From: Bacillota bacterium | GTDB taxonomy: Bacteria > Bacillota > Clostridia > Peptostreptococcales > Anaerovoracaceae | Direction: 5' to 3' | Assembly (NCBI GenBank): GCA_017619905.1 | Contig: JAFZRK010000027.1 | Span: 1 to 19,148 of the forward strand | DNA: 19,148 nt | Shown: in pieces, positions 1 to 8,942 of the stretch | How positions within the stretch are numbered: position 1 is the stretch's first letter | Layout: each line of letters starts with the position of its first letter | Program-made: the position numbers and the translations under genes | The notes under the pieces: generated by a model | What the model was told of the DNA's origin: nothing | What the model saw: the letters and a program-made list of their open reading frames with translations, nothing else | Database searches by the model: none

Positions 1-1028
1 CCGTACAGGAAGCGTTCCTTAAGGAACTTTTCAAGGAGATGAGGGGCATCGACATCGAGACTCCGCTTCCGCGCCTTACATGGGACGAGGCCATGGACCG
101 CTACGGTTCCGATAAGCCGGACCTGCGCTTCGGTTTTGAGCTTACGGACATTAAGGACTCCGTTAAGGACTGCGCTTTCCAGGTGTTTACGGACGCGATC
201 GCGGCCGGCGGCAAGGTGATGGGCATAGATATCGCCGGCGGATCCGAAAAGTTCTCCAGAAAAGACATCGACAAGATGGTCGAATCCGTAAAAGTGTTCG
301 GCGCAAAGGGCCTTGTATGGATAAGAATAGAACAGGACGAAATAAAATCTTCTGTAAACAAGTTCTTCTCTCAGGAAGAACTGGCTGCGATCTGCGACAA
401 GTTCAACGCTAATACAGGGGACCTTATCCTTATCTGCAGCGGACCAAAGAACGTCGTCTGGGCCGCGCTCGGTTTCCTTAGAAGGGACATCGCGGGTAAG
501 CTTGGCCTGCTGGATCCTGACAACTTCAAGCTCTGCTGGATAACGGACTTCCCGATGTTCGAGTGGTCGGAGGAAGAACAGCGCTACACAGCGATGCATC
601 ATCCGTTCACGTCGCCGAAGAAGGAGCACATCGGCTTCCTTAAGAGCGGCGAACTGGACAAGGTCTACGCGGACGCTTACGACATAGTGATCAACGGCTA
701 CGAAGCCGGCGGCGGGTCCATAAGGATACACGACAGCGAGCTTCAGAAGACCATATTCGAAGTGCTTAAGCTCTCGGAAGAGGAGATACGCGTGCGTTTC
801 GGCTTCTTCATAGACGCTTTCAAGTACGGAGCGCCGCCTCACGGAGGCCTGGCATTCGGCCTCGACCGCCTGTGCATGCTGCTTATGGGAACGGACGACA
901 TCCGTCAGGTCATCGCTTTCCCTAAGAACCAGAACGCGCAGTGCGTAATGTCCGAAGCGCCGACAATAGTCGGGGAAGATCAGCTGAAGGAGCTTTCGAT
1001 AGCTCTGGATCTTCCGGAACGCGGCTGA
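1..1028 (+). CDS. aspS: Aspartyl-tRNA synthetase, C-terminal part (5' end outside window)
   Basis: Class II synthetase that charges tRNA with aspartate in the cytoplasm. The reading frame is open from base 3, so the ATG at 39 is an internal methionine and not the start. About 341 residues remain of a family that is usually near 590; the N-terminal anticodon-binding domain and motif 1 region lie upstream. What is visible is the bacterial-type GAD insertion domain followed by the rest of the catalytic core: AMHHPFTSPK around nt 591-620, and motif 3 as GLAFGLDR (nt 846-869) preceded by YGAPPHG. The C-terminal FPKNQNAQ and SEAP segment is typical of bacterial AspRS. It ends one base before the YqeK-RsfS start, so the two are probably co-transcribed. 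Whether it is a discriminating or non-discriminating AspRS cannot be told without the N-terminal domain. Confidence 0.97.
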   Translation, partial: VQEAFLKELFKEMRGIDIETPLPRLTWDEAMDRYGSDKPDLRFGFELTDIKDSVKDCAFQVFTDAIAAGGKVMGIDIAGGSEKFSRKDIDKMVESVKVFGAKGLVWIRIEQDEIKSSVNKFFSQEELAAICDKFNANTGDLILICSGPKNVVWAALGFLRRDIAGKLGLLDPDNFKLCWITDFPMFEWSEEEQRYTAMHHPFTSPKKEHIGFLKSGELDKVYADAYDIVINGYEAGGGSIRIHDSELQKTIFEVLKLSEEEIRVRFGFFIDAFKYGAPPHGGLAFGLDRLCMLLMGTDDIRQVIAFPKNQNAQCVMSEAPTIVGEDQLKELSIALDLPERG

Positions 1029-1029
1029 T

Positions 1030-1923
1030 ATGGCAGACAACGCATACACAAGAGAATTCAAGGACAAGCTCCTGCAGTTCGTAAAGGACAACGTAAAGCA
1101 GACCCGCTACGAACATACTCTGCGCGTCATTGCCAAAGCGAAAGAGTACGCGGAGCGCTACGGAGCGGACTGGGACCGGCTGGAAGTCGCCGCCATATTC
1201 CACGATGCTTACAGACACATGGGAAACCTCGAGCATGGGCCTCTTGCCGCGGAGCATCTTGAGAAGGACTGGGGCGTAACGGATCCGGAGATCCTGGAAG
1301 CTGTAAGGTACCATACGATAGGGCGCGCGGGCGCATGCAAGCTCACGATGGTGCTGAAGCTCGCGGACACTCTGGAGGACGGCAGGCCTTTCAGCGAGGC
1401 GTCGGTCCTCAGAAAAGCGCTGACAGACGATCTTGAAGCCAGCATGCTGCTGGTAATGGAACGCATAAAAGCATATGTAACACGATCAAATGACGATAGA
1501 TTCAACGAGACCTCTCAGGGTTTCATAGACTGGCTTAAGGAAAGGGTACCAAAAGACAAGGAGATAAGAATGAGCAACAAAGAGACCGCCCTTCAGATCG
1601 CTAAAGCCCTGGACGCCAAGAAGGCGCAGGACATAGTCCTTATCGACATCGCCGAAAGATCGGGATTCGCGGACTGGTTCGTGATAGCGGACGCCGCCAA
1701 CCCGCGTCTTCTGGAAGCGCTTGCCGACGAAGCCGAGGATAAGATGGCCCAGCTCGGAGAAGAGCTGCATCACAAGGAAGGCGTCGGCGAGAGCGGATGG
1801 ATTCTTCTGGATTTCGGCGACATCATAGTCAACCTGTTCATCAAAGCTAAAAGAGATTATTACAACATAGAAAAGATCTGGGCCGACTGCGACAGCGAGC
1901 AGTACGAGCCGGAAAGGAACTGA
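1030..1923 (+). CDS. yqeK-rsfS: Fusion: YqeK-like HD phosphohydrolase + ribosomal silencing factor RsfS
   Basis: One 297-residue frame carries two proteins that are normally separate. Residues about 1-160 match YqeK, an HD-domain hydrolase known to cleave Ap4A symmetrically: H29 in YEHTLRV, the HD pair H58-D59 in FHDAYRH, H69 in EHGPLAA, H95-T96 in RYHTIG and D113 in LKLADTLEDGRPF. These are the metal-binding and active-site positions of the family and all look intact. Residues 181-297 match RsfS, which binds ribosomal protein uL14 and blocks subunit joining under starvation: ALQIAKALDAKKAQDIVLID, the FADWFVIA segment, HKEGVGESGWILLDFGDIIV, and the ending YYNIEKIWAD. In Bacillus yqeK and rsfS are adjacent; in many Clostridia only a lytR-type gene separates them. 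Here they share one frame with no stop between them. A strong internal ribosome binding site (see 1558-1572) suggests free RsfS could also be made. The leuS start follows five bases after the stop. Confidence 0.93.
   Translation: MADNAYTREFKDKLLQFVKDNVKQTRYEHTLRVIAKAKEYAERYGADWDRLEVAAIFHDAYRHMGNLEHGPLAAEHLEKDWGVTDPEILEAVRYHTIGRAGACKLTMVLKLADTLEDGRPFSEASVLRKALTDDLEASMLLVMERIKAYVTRSNDDRFNETSQGFIDWLKERVPKDKEIRMSNKETALQIAKALDAKKAQDIVLIDIAERSGFADWFVIADAANPRLLEALADEAEDKMAQLGEELHHKEGVGESGWILLDFGDIIVNLFIKAKRDYYNIEKIWADCDSEQYEPERN
1558..1572 (+). promoter_or_regulatory. Internal ribosome binding site and ATG at the YqeK/RsfS junction
   Basis: AAGGAG at 1558-1563, six bases, then ATG at 1570-1572, which is codon 181 of the fused frame. 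Initiation here would give a 117-residue protein starting MSNKETALQ, the normal size and start of a free-standing RsfS. The spacing and strength match or exceed those of most authentic starts in this window. This is a sequence observation; that it is used is inferred. Confidence 0.6.
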
Positions 1924-1928
1924 TCCAA

Positions 1929-4430
<2,502 letters not shown>

Positions 4431-4431
4431 A

Positions 4432-6111
4432 ATGGCAAAGAAAACGACAAACAACAAAATGAAGAAGCTCCGCGTCATCCCGCTGGGCGGACTGCACGAG
4501 ATAGGCAAGAACATGACCGTCCTTGAGTACGGGGACGACATGATAGCCATCGACTGCGGTCTGTCATTTCCGGACGACGAGATGCTGGGTGTTGACGCGG
4601 TAATTCCCGATTTTTCATACATAGCGGAGAACATACATAAGTTCCGCGGCGTGCTGATAACGCACGCGCACGAGGACCATATAGGCGGAGTTCCGTATCT
4701 GCTTAAGCAGTTTCAGGTGCCCATCTACGGCAGCCGTCTTACGATCGGCTTCATAAAGAACAAACTCAAGGAACACAAGCTTACTGACAGCACGCTCTTT
4801 GAGCTGGAGCCCGGTCAGGTGATTGACCTGGGGTGCTTCAAGGCGGAAGCCATACACACTACACATTCCGTGGCGGATTCCTTCGCTTTTGCGATAAAGA
4901 CGCCTGTAGGCACAGTCTTTCACACAGGTGATTTTAAGGTCGACTATACTCCGGTGGACGGAAGCCCCATAGACCTTGCGCGCCTCGCAAGGATAGGCCA
5001 GGAAGGCGTGCTTCTGCTCCTTGCGGACAGCACCAACGCATTAAGACCCGGTTATACCAAGTCCGAGGAGATAGTCGGCAATTCGCTCGCGAGCATCATC
5101 AGGGGCTCTGAGAAGAGAATAATCATCGCGACTTTCTCCAGCAACGTTCACCGCGTTCAGAAGATAATCGACATCGCTGTCGAGAACAACAGAAAGGTCG
5201 CGGTCTCCGGACGCAGCATGGAGAATACTGTCAACATCGCTCAGGAGCTTGGTTACCTGAACATTCCGCCGGGAACGCTCATTCCTCTTAAGGACATCAA
5301 CAGGATAGACGATTCCGAGCTCGTGATCATAACGACCGGAAGCCAGGGCGAGCCCATGAGCGCTCTGTCCAGGATGTCGGACGGACTGCACAAGAACGTG
5401 CACATAAGGGACAACGACCTGGTCATCCTTTCGTCCAACCCGGTCCCGGGCAACGAAAGGGACGTGTCGGACATAGTCAATTCGCTCATGGAGCAGGGCG
5501 CGGACGTTCTCTACAACGACATAGCCGAGACCCACGTTTCCGGCCACGCCTGCGAGGAGGAACTAAAGCTTGTGCACACGCTGCTTAAGCCCAGGTTCTT
5601 CATTCCGGTCCACGGTGAAGTAAGGCATCTGCTTGGTCACGCAAGGATAGCGGAGCGCCTCGGAATGCCCAAGAAGAACATCATCTATGCGTCCAACGGC
5701 GATGTCATTGAACTTTCCAGAAGATCCATGGCTCTTAGCAAGGAGAAGGTCAGCGCCAATCCTATACTGGTCGACGGACTGGGCGTCGGAGATATTGGAA
5801 ACTCCGTTCTCTCCGAAAGGAAGAACCTTTCCGAGAGCGGTCTGATAGTTCTTGCCGCTGCGTTCGACGCGTCTACCGGACGCCTAAGATCCATTCCGCA
5901 GCTCCACACGCGCGGACTCATCTACGTCAAGGAGTACGGCGGCATTCTGGACGAGGCACGTGCCGAGATACTCAACGCAGTTGACGACGCCTACGCGGAG
6001 AACAAGAAGCGCGCCGAGATAGAAAAGATAATGGTCAGTACGCTGAGAAGCTTTATCTATAAAAAGGTCAATAGAAGCCCGGCCATAGTACCGGTCTTTA
6101 TGGAGGTATGA
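4432..6111 (+). CDS. rnjA: Ribonuclease J (metallo-beta-lactamase / beta-CASP RNase)
   Basis: 5'-3' exoribonuclease and endonuclease of mRNA decay and rRNA maturation in Firmicutes. 559 residues, usual for RNase J. The metallo-beta-lactamase motif THAHEDH gives ligands H78, H80, D82 and H83; further ligands are H164 in FHTGDF (with D167) and H394 in PVHGEVRHL. The beta-CASP domain lies between about 210 and 350, with ADSTNA before it and TTGSQGEP within it; the C-terminal third is the usual dimerisation/C-terminal domain. The start one base after the leuS stop, with AAAGGA upstream, suggests translational coupling. A second RNase J, common in Firmicutes, could exist elsewhere, so the J1/J2 assignment is open; rnjA is used as the generic symbol. 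The next gene is a YlbF-family protein, another RNA-decay factor family. Confidence 0.95.
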   Translation: MAKKTTNNKMKKLRVIPLGGLHEIGKNMTVLEYGDDMIAIDCGLSFPDDEMLGVDAVIPDFSYIAENIHKFRGVLITHAHEDHIGGVPYLLKQFQVPIYGSRLTIGFIKNKLKEHKLTDSTLFELEPGQVIDLGCFKAEAIHTTHSVADSFAFAIKTPVGTVFHTGDFKVDYTPVDGSPIDLARLARIGQEGVLLLLADSTNALRPGYTKSEEIVGNSLASIIRGSEKRIIIATFSSNVHRVQKIIDIAVENNRKVAVSGRSMENTVNIAQELGYLNIPPGTLIPLKDINRIDDSELVIITTGSQGEPMSALSRMSDGLHKNVHIRDNDLVILSSNPVPGNERDVSDIVNSLMEQGADVLYNDIAETHVSGHACEEELKLVHTLLKPRFFIPVHGEVRHLLGHARIAERLGMPKKNIIYASNGDVIELSRRSMALSKEKVSANPILVDGLGVGDIGNSVLSERKNLSESGLIVLAAAFDASTGRLRSIPQLHTRGLIYVKEYGGILDEARAEILNAVDDAYAENKKRAEIEKIMVSTLRSFIYKKVNRSPAIVPVFMEV

Positions 6112-6112
6112 T

Positions 6113-6445
6113 ATGCAGAACGTTTACGATCTTGCCCATGAGCTTGTAAGATCTCTTAAGGAGACGGACCAGTTCAAGGATTACGTCGACGCGCAGAACG
6201 CGCTCAAGGCGAACGAGCAGGTCTACGCAATGATGAACGATTTCCAGAACAAGAGCATGGAATTCCAGACAAAGATGATGACCGGACAGGAGCCCGACGC
6301 GGATGCTCTGGATCAGATCCAGAAGCTCTACGGCATAGTGATGTCCGATCCGCTGGCGTCTTCGTATTTCAACGCTCAGATGCAGCTTCAGACTATCATT
6401 GCCGATATCTACAAGATAATAGGGGAGGCAGTCGATGTCGAATAG
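6113..6445 (+). CDS. YlbF/YmcA family protein (RNA-decay accessory factor family)
   Basis: A 110-residue, almost entirely alpha-helical, soluble protein that fits the Com_YlbF family (DUF964): N-terminal NVYDLAHELVRSLKETDQFKDY, a central YAMMNDFQNKS helix, and a C-terminal YFNAQMQLQTIIADIYKIIGEA helix. In Bacillus subtilis YlbF, YmcA and YaaT form the Y-complex that redirects RNase Y and affects competence, biofilm and sporulation. The ATG sits two bases after the rnjA stop with GGAGG at 6102-6106, six bases upstream. Its last 11 bases overlap the following peptidase gene. Family membership is read from helix pattern and key residues, so YlbF versus YmcA versus a third paralogue cannot be decided; no symbol is given. 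Confidence 0.82.
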   Translation: MQNVYDLAHELVRSLKETDQFKDYVDAQNALKANEQVYAMMNDFQNKSMEFQTKMMTGQEPDADALDQIQKLYGIVMSDPLASSYFNAQMQLQTIIADIYKIIGEAVDVE

Positions 6446-7505
6446 ATTTGAGGACCGCCTGACGCGCCTCAGAGCGGAGCTTGCCGCCCGCGGACTTAAC
6501 GCTTTCTATGTCAGCGGAGAGCCCAACGTGGCCTACTTTACTGGCAAAAAGGGCAACGACTGCGCGTTGTACGTAACGCAGAACGACGCAGTGATCATCA
6601 CCGACTTCCGCTACCGCGAGATGGCTCAGTCGCTGACCTGGCTGGAATACTACGAGATCGGAATCGGCAGGTCCGTCTTTGACTTCATCAACTCCAGGTT
6701 CGAGAAGAAGATCGGCATAGAGAAGGACAGGATACGTCTGTCGCTGGCTCTGTCGTTCAAGGAAAAGTGTCCTTCCAAAGAGTTCGTTCCGGAAGAAGAC
6801 ATAGTCCTTGCCCTCAGGGAAGTCAAGGACGAGTACGAGATCGAGGCGACCAAGGCTGCATGCTCCATAGCGATGCTTGCGTTCGACCATATGTGCGAGT
6901 TTCTGAGGCCCGGTCTTACGGAGCGCGAGGCCGCCGCTGAGCTCGAATACTTCATGAGGAAGAACGGCGCGGAAGAACTGAGTTTCGACACCATCCTCAT
7001 AACCGGAGCAAAGACCAGTCTTCCGCACGGAGTTCCAGGCGACGACGTCATAAAGAAGGGCGACTTCGTTACCATGGATTACGGCTGCAAGGTCGGCGGA
7101 TACTGCTCCGACGAGACCAGGACAGTCGCGATAGGACAGCCCTCACAGGAGATGATCGACGTCTACAACATAGTTCTGGAAGCGCAGCAGAACGCCTGCG
7201 ATAAGATACACGCTGGACTTACCGGCAGGGAGTGCGACGCCTTCGCCAGAGACGTGATAGAGAAGGCCGGATACGGAGAGTATTTCGGTCACAGTCTCGG
7301 CCACGGAACTGGCCTGGAGATACACGAGAGCCCCAGGTACGCGCAGACGAACAACGAGCCGATAAAGGCCGGAACGATAGTCTCCATTGAACCCGGAATA
7401 TACCTTCCCGGAAAGTTCGGAGTAAGAATAGAGGACTTGGCATTAGTCACCGAAACAGGTATAATAAACTTTGTTACAGCACCCAAAGAGTTAATAATTC
7501 TTTAG
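6435..7505 (+). CDS. pepP: M24 family metallopeptidase, Xaa-Pro aminopeptidase type
   Basis: Cytoplasmic dimetal peptidase that removes N-terminal residues preceding proline, or splits Xaa-Pro dipeptides. 356 residues, matching the short Firmicutes YqhT-type enzymes. Residues about 1-125 are the creatinase-like N-terminal domain; the rest is the pita-bread catalytic domain. All five metal ligands are present: D215 in TMDYG, D226 in CSDETRT, H290 in GHGTGLEIHE, E319 in SIEPGIY and E333 in VRIEDL. The start has GGGGAGG at 6422-6428, six bases upstream, and overlaps the previous gene by 11 nt. Location directly upstream of efp is a long-conserved Firmicutes arrangement. The last 25 codons are unusually AT-rich for this window because they contain a promoter. 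Dipeptidase (pepQ) versus aminopeptidase (pepP) specificity is not resolved. Confidence 0.93.
   Translation: MSNRFEDRLTRLRAELAARGLNAFYVSGEPNVAYFTGKKGNDCALYVTQNDAVIITDFRYREMAQSLTWLEYYEIGIGRSVFDFINSRFEKKIGIEKDRIRLSLALSFKEKCPSKEFVPEEDIVLALREVKDEYEIEATKAACSIAMLAFDHMCEFLRPGLTEREAAAELEYFMRKNGAEELSFDTILITGAKTSLPHGVPGDDVIKKGDFVTMDYGCKVGGYCSDETRTVAIGQPSQEMIDVYNIVLEAQQNACDKIHAGLTGRECDAFARDVIEKAGYGEYFGHSLGHGTGLEIHESPRYAQTNNEPIKAGTIVSIEPGIYLPGKFGVRIEDLALVTETGIINFVTAPKELIIL
7437..7465 (+). promoter_or_regulatory. Vegetative (sigma-A type) promoter for efp, inside the 3' end of the peptidase gene
   Basis: TTGGCA at 7437-7442 (5 of 6 to the -35 consensus), a 17-base spacer, and TATAAT at 7460-7465 (6 of 6 to the -10 consensus). 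Transcription would start near 7472, giving a 5' leader of about 58 nt ahead of the efp ATG at 7530. The surrounding codons are noticeably AT-rich, with three TTA codons within the last 20 codons, unlike the rest of the gene, which fits selection for promoter function. This is the best promoter-like sequence I could find in the window. Confidence 0.72.
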
Positions 7506-7511
7506 TTATAT

Positions 7512-7520
7512 AAGGAAGGA
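7512..7520 (+). promoter_or_regulatory. Strong efp ribosome binding site
   Basis: AAGGAAGGA at 7512-7520, nine bases before the ATG at 7530, in an AT-rich unstructured 24-base gap between the peptidase stop and efp. It fixes the efp start at 7530. Confidence 0.8.
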
Positions 7521-7529
7521 TGATAACCA

Positions 7530-8090
7530 ATGATCACAGCAAGCGATTTCAGAAAAGGCATGACCTTCGACATCAACGGCGAGCCCCACGTAGTTCTGGA
7601 TTTCCAGCACGTTAAGCCGGGCAAAGGCGCAGCTTTCGTAAGGACCAAGTACAGAAACATCCTTACCGGAGCCACCAGAGAAGAGGCCTTCAGCCCCAGC
7701 GACAAGTTCGAGCAGGCGCACATCGAGACCAAGAAAATGCAGTACCTCTACAACGACGGCGAACTGTACTACTTCATGGATCCTGAGACCTACGACCAGG
7801 TACCCCTGGCATTCGATCTCGTGGAGGACGCCATCAAGTACATCAAGGAGAACGACGAAGTAACCGTCAAGTTCTACCAGGGCAGCGCGTTCACCGTTGA
7901 AGCTCCGAACTTCGTGGATCTCATCGTTACCGAGACCGAGCCGGGCGTAAAGGGCAACACCGCCACCAACGTCACCAAGGCAGCTACCGTAGAGACCGGA
8001 GCAGTCATCCAGGTACCGATCTTCATCGAAGAGGGCGAGCGCATCCAGATAGACACCAGAACAGGCGATTATCTCGGAAGATCCAAGTAA
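7530..8090 (+). CDS. efp: Translation elongation factor P
   Basis: Binds between the ribosomal P and E sites and rescues ribosomes stalled on polyproline stretches. 186 residues with three beta-barrel domains: KOW-like domain I (1-65), OB domain II (66-128) and OB domain III (129-186), ending in the family signature around RIQIDTRTGDYLGR. The tip of domain I reads HVKPGKGAAF with lysine at position 32, the residue modified in many bacteria (5-aminopentanol in Bacillus, beta-lysyl in Escherichia). No modification gene lies in this window. Its own promoter and strong ribosome binding site suggest higher expression than its neighbours. It is followed by the 113-nt spacer, so it may be the last gene of the upstream transcript or be read through. 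Confidence 0.98.
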   Translation: MITASDFRKGMTFDINGEPHVVLDFQHVKPGKGAAFVRTKYRNILTGATREEAFSPSDKFEQAHIETKKMQYLYNDGELYYFMDPETYDQVPLAFDLVEDAIKYIKENDEVTVKFYQGSAFTVEAPNFVDLIVTETEPGVKGNTATNVTKAATVETGAVIQVPIFIEEGERIQIDTRTGDYLGRSK

Positions 8091-8110
8091 ACAAACTGCA
8101 GAGATAAAGA

Positions 8111-8144
8111 AAGGGCGGACAGTGATAATATCGCTGCTCGCCTT
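8111..8144 (+). other. Imperfect hairpin after efp
   Basis: AAGG(G)CG at 8111-8117 pairs with CGCCTT at 8139-8144 with one bulged G; then CAGTGA at 8120-8125 pairs with TCGCTG at 8131-8136 (one G-T wobble), closing a short AT-rich loop. An alternative pairing, TGATAA (8123-8128) with TTATCA (8143-8148), would exclude it. No U-tract follows, so it is not a standard intrinsic terminator. Confidence 0.45.
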
Positions 8145-8153
8145 ATCATTGCG

Positions 8154-8177
8154 CGGGCGGCAGACAGAAGCCGCCCG
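8154..8177 (+). other. GC-rich perfect hairpin upstream of asp23-family gene
   Basis: An 8-bp perfect stem: CGGGCGGC at 8154-8161 and GCCGCCCG at 8170-8177 around an 8-base loop AGACAGAA. It is very stable, lies 26 nt before the ATG at 8204 and is not followed by a U-tract. It could be a transcript-end stabiliser for efp, a pause site or a translation control element. Confidence 0.5.
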
Positions 8178-8203
8178 GCAGCCGTTTCAACTGCGTTCGT
8201 AAC

Positions 8204-8521
8204 ATGGCCAACAACGACCCCAAGGAAAAAAACAGTTTCGCCTACGCGGAACAGTTCATAAGGAAGGCCGTTCTCGCTACGGAAGGCATTGCCGGAATAC
8301 AGGAGCTCCCGCCGATACACGACGGTGTCTTCATAACCAATCTTTTCGGCAATCTTGACGTGGACATTTTCGTAAACGTATTCTGGGGCGTCAATATCCC
8401 TGAAGTTTCCTGGAACGTACAGGAGAACGTCAAGGAGATACTCGGTCTGGAGACCAATCTGGATCCGGACCATATAAACATACATATCGAAGGGGTGGAT
8501 CTGAGCAATGTCAGACAATAG
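8204..8521 (+). CDS. Asp23/YloU family protein (YqhY-like)
   Basis: 105-residue soluble protein of the Asp23 (DUF322) family. The diagnostic C-terminal half is clear: NIPEVSWNVQENVKEIL followed by INIHIEGVDL. The N-terminal FIRKAVLATEGIAGI segment corresponds to the family's conserved first helix. It occupies the position of Bacillus subtilis yqhY, directly before nusB; YqhY has been linked to control of acetyl-CoA carboxylase, whose accBC genes are adjacent in Bacillus but absent here. The frame is open upstream to 8129 but contains no other start codon. The ATG at 8204 has no Shine-Dalgarno sequence, which is unusual here and, with the upstream hairpins, hints at controlled or weak initiation. 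It overlaps nusB by 14 nt. Function in this organism is unknown. Confidence 0.85.
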   Translation: MANNDPKEKNSFAYAEQFIRKAVLATEGIAGIQELPPIHDGVFITNLFGNLDVDIFVNVFWGVNIPEVSWNVQENVKEILGLETNLDPDHINIHIEGVDLSNVRQ

Positions 8522-8942
8522 GACCAGCAGGCCGTCTTCCAGGGAGGCGCTGATGAAGATGCTCTTCCAGATGGAGATACAGGGCGACTTTTCCGAGGAA
8601 GCAAAGAACGGCTTCTCGGAGGAGTTCCTCGGCGAAGATCTGGACAGAAAGTATTTCGACGCCGTTTTCGACGCCTACATCAACCACAACAACGAGATAG
8701 ACGACATGATCGAGTCGTACAGCAGGGGATGGAAGCTGGAGCGGCTCGCAAAAGTAGATCTTTCGGTCCTGAGAGTCTGCATTGCCGAGATGCTCTATCT
8801 TGATGACGATACGGTACCTGTTCCGGCCGCCATAAACGAAGCCGTGCGCATAGCCAAGATCTACGGCGGCAAGGATTCGCAGAAGTTCGTGAACGGCATA
8901 CTTGGAAGGATCTCAAAAGACCGCGCAGATGCAGATAAGTGA
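8508..8942 (+). CDS. nusB: Transcription antitermination factor NusB
   Basis: Binds boxA RNA with NusE (S10) to support rRNA transcription antitermination. 144 residues, all alpha-helical. The N-terminal SSREALMKMLFQMEIQG helix and the C-terminal hallmark segments KVDLSVLRVCIAEMLY, PAAINEAVRIAKIYG and DSQKFVNGILGRI are all present. The start at 8508 overlaps the Asp23-family gene by 14 nt; AAGGGGTGG lies about nine bases upstream, so nusB is well initiated although the preceding gene is not. The asp23/yqhY-nusB pair is conserved across Firmicutes. Confidence 0.96.
   Translation: MSDNRTSRPSSREALMKMLFQMEIQGDFSEEAKNGFSEEFLGEDLDRKYFDAVFDAYINHNNEIDDMIESYSRGWKLERLAKVDLSVLRVCIAEMLYLDDDTVPVPAAINEAVRIAKIYGGKDSQKFVNGILGRISKDRADADK

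Larger units (their letters stand above)
8091..8203. other. 113-nt intergenic spacer between efp and asp23-family gene
   Basis: The only gap over 30 nt in the window. It holds two inverted repeats (8111-8144 and 8154-8177), no convincing -35/-10 pair, no U-tract, and no Shine-Dalgarno sequence before the ATG at 8204. In spore-forming relatives the spoIIIA operon lies at this position, so the spacer may mark a deletion junction (inference). Confidence 0.7.

Noticed and set aside
8124..8149. GATAAT and TATCAT as -10 boxes for an asp23-nusB promoter
   Set aside because: No acceptable -35 hexamer at 16-18 bases from either; both fall within the hairpin stems.
8154..8190. Intrinsic terminator after efp
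   Set aside because: The stem is strong but is followed by GGCAGCCGTTTC, not a U-run, so it is listed only as a hairpin.
8094..8194. Direct repeats AACTGC (8094-8099 and 8189-8194) as a mobile-element scar
   Set aside because: Six bases is too short to be meaningful, and nothing between them resembles an insertion sequence.
8902..8928. TTG start for the Kae1-like gene
   Set aside because: No ribosome binding site before it and the extra nine residues lie outside the family; ATG 8929 places the beta-1 motif near the N-terminus as expected.
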